The notes beneath the pieces were generated by a model, which worked only from the letters and a program-made list of their open reading frames with translations, was not told the origin of the DNA and ran no database searches. From NCBI GenBank assembly GCA_049293335.1, contig JBATSO010000022.1, forward strand, positions 1-26,214: a stretch of DNA of 26,214 nucleotides. Reading direction: 5' to 3'. The position numbers and the translations under genes were made by a program. Source of the stretch: JAGXIT01 sp049293335. GTDB taxonomy: Bacteria > Patescibacteriota > Saccharimonadia > Saccharimonadales > UBA4665. This document shows positions 21,129 to 26,214 of the stretch, piece by piece (the first letter of the stretch is position 1; each line of letters starts with the position of its first letter).

Positions 21129-22145
21129 TTATGTGTTTTCGACCAGGGCTTTTATTTGGTCGGATGTAAGAGGCTTGTTGCCCTTTATGTGGTACCAGGT
21201 ACCATTTTTGACCCAGGTGGCTTGGTCTTTGGCAAATTGGTAGGCGTTGCTTTCGCCAACTGCAACGGTGGAATAGTTGGGTTGACCACTGGCGTTGACC
21301 GAAGATATGTGTTTAATCATGTCTTCGCCGCTCCAGTTAGTAGATTGTTCGGTTAACTGGTAGTCGCCGTCGGCGGCCTTGAGGCCAATCAAAAGTTTAG
21401 AGTTATGAGCCCGAACACCATTAAAGGCAAAGCCTGCTGCCTGGAAATTTTGCGAACCAGTGGCGACCCCCGCCCGAATTCCAGCAACTTTAAGCTGTAA
21501 GCCTGGCGTATTTTGGTAGGCGGCGAACCCTGCAATGAGGAGCAGTGCAAATGAACCCGCTGCCATGCTCATAATATGGCGGCGAACCTTCTTTTTAATA
21601 TGACCTTTACGGGCGGCTAGGTCGACGTAATGGTTAGCGTTTGCGATGGCTTGTTCAAACATGTCGACAGGCTTATTGGCGGTGGTTGGCGGTGGTGTGG
21701 CGGGCGTAACTGCCACGGCAGTTTTAGCAGGCGCAGGTTGCACGGGTACATGTGCGAAAGTAATCGGCACGGCCAGCGAATGACCAAATCGGCTCACTTG
21801 CTCGTTCTGCGGAACAGCCTGGGCTGTCGCCGCGCGTTTTGGGTTAACACTGCGGGCGCTGCGCTTAACGGTAACAGTGTGCTCGCTGCTATGGGAGAGC
21901 TGCGTTTGTACCTTTTTTTTCAGGCCAGGGGCTGGTTTTTTAACGGCGCGTCTCATGAGCGTTTTGGTGCTTTGCGTTTGCCTGTGGGCAGTGTGATTGA
22001 GTGGCTTGGGTGTAGCTACGTTGGTTTTGGCTTTTTTAGTGGTTACGGTAACTTTTTCGGCCTCGCTAGGTGCCTCGGGCTGAATGTGTTTACCCGTAAC
22101 TGCATCGTAGGCGGTGCCATTTATTTTTATAACTTGTTTGTTCAT
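21129..22145 (-). CDS. hypothetical single-pass membrane protein with basic cytoplasmic N-terminus
   Basis: 338 residues, not recognised as a named family. Residues 1-110 are Lys/Arg/Thr-rich and low in complexity, 130-160 Pro/Ala/Thr-rich, and a short conserved-looking patch VDMFEQAIANANHYVDLAARK precedes one membrane helix (~192-210). The outside part (~211-338) is compact, with FAFNGVRAHNSKLLIGLKAADGDYQLTEQ and a C-terminal TWVKNGTWYHIKG. The overall plan (long charged cytosolic tail, one helix, small outer domain) is also that of the sortase and DUF3048 proteins in this window. It is divergent from the PEGA gene and follows gltX's promoter on the same strand side. Confidence 0.8.
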   Translation of the reverse strand: MNKQVIKINGTAYDAVTGKHIQPEAPSEAEKVTVTTKKAKTNVATPKPLNHTAHRQTQSTKTLMRRAVKKPAPGLKKKVQTQLSHSSEHTVTVKRSARSVNPKRAATAQAVPQNEQVSRFGHSLAVPITFAHVPVQPAPAKTAVAVTPATPPPTTANKPVDMFEQAIANANHYVDLAARKGHIKKKVRRHIMSMAAGSFALLLIAGFAAYQNTPGLQLKVAGIRAGVATGSQNFQAAGFAFNGVRAHNSKLLIGLKAADGDYQLTEQSTNWSGEDMIKHISSVNASGQPNYSTVAVGESNAYQFAKDQATWVKNGTWYHIKGNKPLTSDQIKALVENT

Positions 22146-22271
22146 GGTAGTTGACCCCTATTTCCCTTGATCACTATATATGGTAATCATACTGCTTTTG
22201 GTTAGGAAAACGCAAGAGGAATTGTGGTGCACTACAGGTGGACTGCTATAGTCTTATAATCGGTGCTGCGG

Positions 22272-22277
22272 TATACT
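22272..22277 (+). promoter_or_regulatory. -10 box of the PEGA-domain gene
   Basis: TATACT, 11 nt before the ATG at 22289, with no good -35 box. It supports the internal ATG over the in-frame start at 22238, which lies upstream of the promoter. Confidence 0.45.
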
Positions 22278-22288
22278 CCGTTATATCT

Positions 22289-23794
22289 ATGGATTTTCTA
22301 GACCCTCGAAAGGAACGTCGTAACCGCATAGCTTTGTTTACGGGCTACGGCTTAGTGGCGCTCGCTATTACTATTGCGAGCATTGTTTTGTTATATCAAA
22401 CCGATGGCTACTGCGTAGACGGCCACGGGGCGGTCGATAGGTGTGGGCTGGTGTTTTTATCGACCCAGCCAGCGGGCAGTTCAATATACGTTGACAACAA
22501 GCTTATGCCCAATCAAACCAACTCCAAACTAAACCTACAAAGCGGCACCTATGCCATTCGGTTGAGCCAGGCAGGCTACCGAGACTGGCAGCGTTCGGTA
22601 ACTGTTGCGGGCGGTGATGTACAGCGCTTTGACTACCCTTTTCTGATTCCCTCCACTCTAAAACCTGCCAAGGTCACCGATTATGCGGCAATGCCATCTA
22701 TTTTATCGCAAAGTCCTAATCGGCGGTGGCTGCTAAGCATGGAAACAGAAGACGTTCAGTCTGGAAAATTTACCGTTTACGACCTTAGAAACGCGGCGAA
22801 GCCACTTATTGCTCAAAGCATTGTTCCCGCTAGTTTGTTAACCGCTGGCGATGGCCCGCAAAGCTGGAAAGTGGTTGAATGGGCCGATGATAACCGAAGC
22901 GTGCTACTCGAACACGGTTTTACAGCGGCGGGTGTGGCTGGGCGGGAGTATGTGGTGTTCGACCGCCAAACGCCCGACACGAGCCGCAATATTTCACGCG
23001 ACTTAGTGCTTAGTCCTTCAGAGCAGGTCAGCTTTTTTAATAAGCAAAAAACCGAATTTTATGTGTACAACACCGAATCAAAAGCCCTCCGAGCGGTGGC
23101 CGTAGATGGCAGCCAATTGCTGGCCATGCCAATTGAACATGTTATAGCCTATAAAACGTATAGCGATGACACCATTTTGTATGTGACCGATACACCCCCC
23201 AGCGGCAAGGCTACGGCGGGGCTGGTAAGTGTGGTGTTGCAGCAATCAAACCGCTCGTTGATAGTGCGGCAACTGCCCGCTCAGGCTACGCGCTACGATA
23301 TTGACATAACACGCTACTCTGGTGATTGGTATGCGCTGGTTGGAGCAGATAGCGAAAAAGGCATACATGTTTATAAAAACCCGTTTGACCAAAAGCTCCA
23401 AAACTCCAGGAGCTTTCCTGTTCCGAGCCACTTTTTACGGCTGGCGAACCCAACGTACGTAGCATTTTCGGCCACGGCGCGTATGGTGGTGGTGCAAAAT
23501 GGACAGAACTTTACCGTGCACGATTTTGACACTGACCAAACGTTCCCCTATGCTATGACTTTGCCACTCGACAAGCCTCAAGAACACGCTACCTGGATGG
23601 ATGGTAATCGCCTCTACTACGTATCTGGCGGTAAAGCAGTGCTGTTCGACTACGATATGCAAAACATTCAAACCTTGCAGGCCGCCTCGCCCGAATGGCC
23701 ACTGTTTTTCTCGGTAGATTATAAATATGTGTTCCAGCTTGCCCCAGGCGCCACGGGTTTCCAGCTATCCCGCACTGCTCTGCAGGCTCAGTAG
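22289..23794 (+). CDS. PEGA-domain membrane protein with propeller-like outer region
   Basis: 501 residues from the ATG at 22289. After a short basic start (MDFLDPRKERRNR) there is one membrane helix (~14-36). A PEGA domain follows at ~53-118: LVFLSTQPAGSSIYVDNKLM, then SGTYAIRLSQAGYRDWQRSV. The remaining ~380 residues are beta-rich with repeated motifs of the type W..D...LYYVSGG and VYDLRN, which suggests a beta-propeller or similar surface fold. PEGA proteins are common surface or wall-associated proteins in Patescibacteria; the ligand is unknown. Divergent from the 338-residue membrane protein and convergent with the sortase gene, from which it is separated by repeat DNA. Confidence 0.88.
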   Translation: MDFLDPRKERRNRIALFTGYGLVALAITIASIVLLYQTDGYCVDGHGAVDRCGLVFLSTQPAGSSIYVDNKLMPNQTNSKLNLQSGTYAIRLSQAGYRDWQRSVTVAGGDVQRFDYPFLIPSTLKPAKVTDYAAMPSILSQSPNRRWLLSMETEDVQSGKFTVYDLRNAAKPLIAQSIVPASLLTAGDGPQSWKVVEWADDNRSVLLEHGFTAAGVAGREYVVFDRQTPDTSRNISRDLVLSPSEQVSFFNKQKTEFYVYNTESKALRAVAVDGSQLLAMPIEHVIAYKTYSDDTILYVTDTPPSGKATAGLVSVVLQQSNRSLIVRQLPAQATRYDIDITRYSGDWYALVGADSEKGIHVYKNPFDQKLQNSRSFPVPSHFLRLANPTYVAFSATARMVVVQNGQNFTVHDFDTDQTFPYAMTLPLDKPQEHATWMDGNRLYYVSGGKAVLFDYDMQNIQTLQAASPEWPLFFSVDYKYVFQLAPGATGFQLSRTALQAQ

Positions 23795-23809
23795 GGGCTG
23801 GGGGTGTAG

Positions 23810-23852
23810 AGCTTGGATCTTAGATCTTGGAGCTTGGATCTTGGATCTTGGA
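23810..23852. repeat. degenerate ATCTTGG heptamer array
   Basis: About six head-to-tail units of (A/G)(T/G)CTTGG wording, the inverse complement of the CCAAGAT array at 15360-15394. It starts just after the PEGA-gene stop. Confidence 0.75.
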
Positions 23853-23860
23853 GTTTGGAC

Positions 23861-23934
23861 TTTGGCTTTTCTGTAGACACGAGGGAACTGTCATTCTCTA
23901 CATACCAAACCTAACTTTTGAGGGCTAGGCCCTC
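23861..23934 (+). repeat. 74-bp direct repeat, copy 1
   Basis: Matches 24062-24135 with three mismatches in 74. It begins TTTGGCTTTTCTG and ends in the hairpin GAGGGC-TAG-GCCCTC. No reading frame. The 127 bp between the copies hold a second hairpin (GCTGTTTCGAA/TTCGAAACAGC, about 24013-24040) and AGCCAAA/TTTGGCT. Confidence 0.9.
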
Positions 23935-24061
23935 CTAGGCCCGATCCCGGCGAACATGGTGAGACAGCGCTTCTTCAAGCAAGCGACAGCGCAGCCTTTA
24001 GGGCAGGAGGAGAGCTGTTTCGAATTCATTTCGAAACAGCGAGGAGGCAGAAAGCCAAAGT

Positions 24062-24135
24062 TTTGGCTTTTCTGTAGACACGAGGGAACTGTCATTATCT
24101 ACATATCAAACCTAATTTTTGAGGGCTAGGCCCTC
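24062..24135 (+). repeat. 74-bp direct repeat, copy 2
   Basis: Ends 9 bp before the sortase stop codon. The GAGGGC-TAG-GCCCTC hairpin could end transcription of the convergent sortase and PEGA genes, although no clean T-tract follows on the sortase side. Confidence 0.9.
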
Positions 24136-24144
24136 ATTAAAACC

Positions 24145-25503
24145 CTACTTCCAAAACTGCACACCCCGCCACATACGTGTCCATAGGGTTGGTCCGTTGC
24201 TGGTAAGTTTTACGGGTGCGGCGGGTGTTGTAGCGGCAATTTGAGTGTCGGCAGCGGTATTTGTACTGGGGCTTGGGCTTATTTGTTTACCCCATACCAC
24301 TAGCCTGTTCGTGCTAAAGCCAGGTGGGTCGCAGGTAATTAGTACGGCGGTGGCTTGCTCGCCTTTTGTGTCGCTGAGCACGCTAACTTGGGTAGGTGGC
24401 ACAACTTCTTTGGCAAAAACTTGGTAGTAGTACACCTTTCCCTTGTAAATAATCGAAAAAACATCACCTGTTGTAACTTGGTGTAGTAGTACAAAGGCAA
24501 ACTTGTATTTGCCGTTATTAAAAACGTTTTGACTAGAGTGTCCAAAATACGCGCCGTTACCATTCTGGCCAGGTAAAGCGGTGTTCGAATAGTGCACTAC
24601 CCCGTTGTTTAAAGAATTTTGAATAGTTGCTTCATCGGTAGAATTAAGCCCAAAATCAATCGGAATTTGAATGTTAATTTTAGGCACCACTACGGTAGGG
24701 TTGGCCGAGGCGGCGGTGTTATTGGCAAGAATAATCGGCGTGTCGGTAACCGTACGGCTCGGTTGAATAAACGGCGCAATAATAAATTCGTTGAAAAACC
24801 CAAACAGCATTATTAAAAGCACAATCGCGCCAACGCCCAGTCCAAATAAAAGTGACTGAACATGATGTTTCGTTTCCAGCTTGCCACCTGCACTTACCTT
24901 GTCTTGAATTTTGTGCTTAAGCTGCTGGGCATTGAGGGCGGCGTTAGAATCGGCAATTTTACGACCAACCTTGGTTTTTCGCATGAGTTGCCCTGTTTTG
25001 CTCGGCCCCTTCTTTTTTGCGGGAAGCTTGCGGTCAGATGGGCCGGCCCCACCTATAACAACACCAGTGCCGCCCGCGTTCACGGCGGCTGGTTGCGTAG
25101 GGAGTCCAGTTGGCACCTCTCGCATGGGCATGGGTTGCTGAAGAGATTTACGTGTGGCCACGGGAACCTGTTTTTGAAACAGCTTTTGATACGGCGTATG
25201 CTGGTTGGCAGCGTAAAACTCCTCCCATACCTCGCGCTTTTCGACATCGCCAAGCTGGGTGTAATAGTGGTGCCATTCGGTTTGAATTTCGGCTAGGCTT
25301 CGGCCCGATTGCCCGAGTTCCTGCATAAACAACTGATGCTTGCTTAAAACTCGTTCCTTTTTAACCTTGGCAAGTTCTTGGGCGGCAGCAGGTTCTTCGC
25401 CGTACGCCCGAGACACCTTGGCTCGTATGAGCTCCACAGCCGCTTGATCTGCCGCGGCAGGCTTGATGGGGTTGTTGTTAGGAAATAATGGGTTACTGTT
25501 CAT
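24145..25503 (-). CDS. sortase with long cytoplasmic N-terminal region
   Basis: 452 residues. The sortase barrel occupies ~270-405. VVVPKINIQIPIDFG is the start strand. Catalytic H322 lies in GAYFGHSSQ, nucleophile C391 in AVLITCDPPG and R400 in STNRLVVWG, so the full transpeptidase triad is present. One membrane helix lies at ~218-240 and the catalytic domain is outside. The first ~215 residues are cytoplasmic, helical and charged (YGEEPAAAQELAKVKKERVL, YYTQLGDVEKREVWEEFYA) with Lys-rich parts, far longer than in typical sortases. A ~45-residue tail follows the barrel. It would anchor proteins at the cell surface. No LPXTG-type substrate is seen in this window. The subfamily is uncertain; the TCDPPG motif recalls classes D and E. 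Confidence 0.92.
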   Translation of the reverse strand: MNSNPLFPNNNPIKPAAADQAAVELIRAKVSRAYGEEPAAAQELAKVKKERVLSKHQLFMQELGQSGRSLAEIQTEWHHYYTQLGDVEKREVWEEFYAANQHTPYQKLFQKQVPVATRKSLQQPMPMREVPTGLPTQPAAVNAGGTGVVIGGAGPSDRKLPAKKKGPSKTGQLMRKTKVGRKIADSNAALNAQQLKHKIQDKVSAGGKLETKHHVQSLLFGLGVGAIVLLIMLFGFFNEFIIAPFIQPSRTVTDTPIILANNTAASANPTVVVPKINIQIPIDFGLNSTDEATIQNSLNNGVVHYSNTALPGQNGNGAYFGHSSQNVFNNGKYKFAFVLLHQVTTGDVFSIIYKGKVYYYQVFAKEVVPPTQVSVLSDTKGEQATAVLITCDPPGFSTNRLVVWGKQISPSPSTNTAADTQIAATTPAAPVKLTSNGPTLWTRMWRGVQFWK

Positions 25504-25522
25504 GCATAGGCTACCGCTTTAG

Positions 25523-25560
25523 CGCGAGTGCGCAGTGCAATAGTGCGGCGCCCACTCGCG
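25523..25560 (-). promoter_or_regulatory. hairpin in the sortase leader
   Basis: CGCGAGTG (25523-25530) pairs perfectly with CACTCGCG (25553-25560) in the leader between a TATACT -10 box (25572-25577, minus strand) and the ATG. It is one of few genes here with a long structured leader, which may control translation or mRNA stability. Confidence 0.5.
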
Positions 25561-25719
25561 TTTCTGTAAACAGTATAGTACAATACACCTCTGATAACCA
25601 TGGTTTTACTTATGGTTATAGTAACTCAGTATGGTCAATATGTGTAGTTCAAGTGGCATTTTGCACCGCAGTGGTGTATGACAGAGATTTCACTGCTGCG
25701 AACTTCGGATATTCTTGAC

Positions 25720-25804
25720 GGGCAAGTGGCGGAATTGGTATACGCGCACGACTCAAAATCGTGTTCCTTACGGATTGAGGGTTCGATTCCCTCCTTGCCC
25801 ACCA
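25720..25804 (+). tRNA. tRNA-Leu (CAA)
   Basis: 85 nt with encoded CCA and a long variable arm, as expected for a class II tRNA. The acceptor GGGCAAG pairs with CTTGCCC. The anticodon stem CACGA/TCGTG encloses CTCAAAA, giving anticodon CAA. The T arm is GAGGGTTCGATTCCCTC. A weak hairpin (TTGAAA/TTTCAA inside CCCGAA/TTCGGG) follows at about 25811-25858. Confidence 0.95.
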
Positions 25805-25910
25805 AAAATACCCGAACGCTACATTGAAAGTTTGCTTTTCAAAGATGAAGTTTCGGGCCTCCCAAAGACAGGTCAAGTTTGGTCTGCGCTACGAGCAATT
25901 ACTTTACCAC

Positions 25911-25975
25911 GAGTTTCGCGCCAGACAGCCTGCTCAGATGCGGCGTGTCTGACACCGCTGGCTGGTGCGAAACTC
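25911..25975. repeat. palindromic element downstream of tRNA-Leu
   Basis: GAGTTTCGC (25911-25919) pairs perfectly with GCGAAACTC (25967-25975), continued inward by CCAG/CTGG and CAGCC/GGCTG. An inner hairpin is formed by CGGCGTGTC with GACACCG. It may be a bidirectional terminator or another copy-type palindromic element. No reading frame is supported in 25805-26050. Confidence 0.7.
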
Positions 25976-26090
25976 ATGTTTACGTCAAACAGCACCCAAT
26001 TATTCAAGCAAATTTCTTTTATTGAAGGCTTAGCGGGGACTGTAGGCTTTTCATCAATGCCCTACTTTAAGCAAGTTTTGCGACACGAGG

Positions 26091-26214
26091 CTGGTGGTGA
26101 GTGCTTCGAAGGGTTTTTGGGGGGTTTGGAGCCACCAGGTGGCGGCAGAGGCGGCTGTGGCTACGCGCCAGATTGGCTTATCGATTGGGGCTGAAGAGGT
26201 TGTAATGCTCCCGC
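26091..26214 (+). CDS. possible start of a gene running off the right edge (strand ambiguous)
   Basis: From a GTG near 26099 (GAGG upstream) the plus strand reads VSASKGFWGVWSHQVAAEAA, then VATRQIGLSIGAEEVVMLP to the edge, with no stop and gene-like composition. The complementary frame on the minus strand is also open (ending LVSQNLLKVGH, then two TGA codons at 26051-26056). Only one can be real. The plus frame has a start signal and third-position use closer to neighbours such as the PEGA gene. No family recognised in about 40 residues. Confidence 0.3.
   Translation, partial: MVVSASKGFWGVWSHQVAAEAAVATRQIGLSIGAEEVVMLP

Noticed and set aside
802..25503. Full code-25 genome (TGA as glycine throughout)
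   Set aside because: The conserved genes read through without any in-frame TGA, whereas code-25 organisms use TGA often for Gly.
25715..26194. Plus-strand 159-codon frame starting in tRNA-Leu
   Set aside because: Starts inside the tRNA and runs through a strong palindrome; low-complexity Gly-rich end.

Overview
The window looks like a chromosomal piece of a small-genome Patescibacteria (CPR) bacterium, most like Saccharibacteria. This is inferred from gene style: Patescibacteria-type surface proteins (a DUF3048 protein, a PEGA protein and a sortase, each membrane-anchored), a PaaX/Cas2-like regulator, TrmB-like regulation, near-leaderless promoters and a minimal tRNA complement with encoded CCA ends. 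No rRNA or marker gene is present to prove it. Two features run through the window. None of the 24 intact genes whose end is visible stops at TGA (16 TAG, 8 TAA). Many genes have a -10 box only 6 to 11 nt before the start codon, which predicts leaderless mRNAs.

Layout. 1-3329: der (cut by the left edge) and rluB, both on the minus strand, flank two plus-strand cargo genes: an unknown protein and a probable HExxH metallopeptidase. Between the cargo genes lies a scar in which a diverged 3' end of rluB is joined to a diverged 5' end of der with its promoter. 3360-7805: a response regulator with a very long disordered tail, a PAS histidine kinase, a PfkB-family sugar kinase and a four-helix SMR/EamA-like membrane protein. 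7949-8258: tRNA-Glu(CUC), whose 3' end plus three hairpins is duplicated exactly 160 bp downstream. 8362-10729: a lone shikimate kinase, rlmH, a PaaX-like regulator with a Cas2-like domain flanked by palindromic direct repeats, and a TylF-like methyltransferase. 11054-14636: a TrmB-like regulator, a small unknown gene, and a umuC / umuD-like mutagenesis cluster preceded by two tiny coupled genes. 13594-15394 is dense in repeats, including two copies of a ~230-250 nt multi-hairpin element with compensatory base changes.

15407-18768: an operon of a DUF3048 membrane protein, a PAS histidine kinase and a single-domain response regulator. 18875-19641: two orphan plus-strand reading frames that are coherent only if in-frame TGA codons are read through. 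19642-25503: gltX, a secreted or membrane protein of unknown function, a PEGA-domain membrane protein and a large sortase; the last two converge on a pair of 74-bp direct repeats. 25720-26214: tRNA-Leu(CAA), a hairpin element and the edge of another gene.

Functionally the window combines housekeeping (ribosome biogenesis by Der, RluB and RlmH; Glu-tRNA charging), signal transduction (two kinase/regulator pairs), cell-surface work (sortase, PEGA, DUF3048) and inducible mutagenesis. Palindromic repeat elements have invaded both intergenic DNA and coding frames (rluB, umuC).
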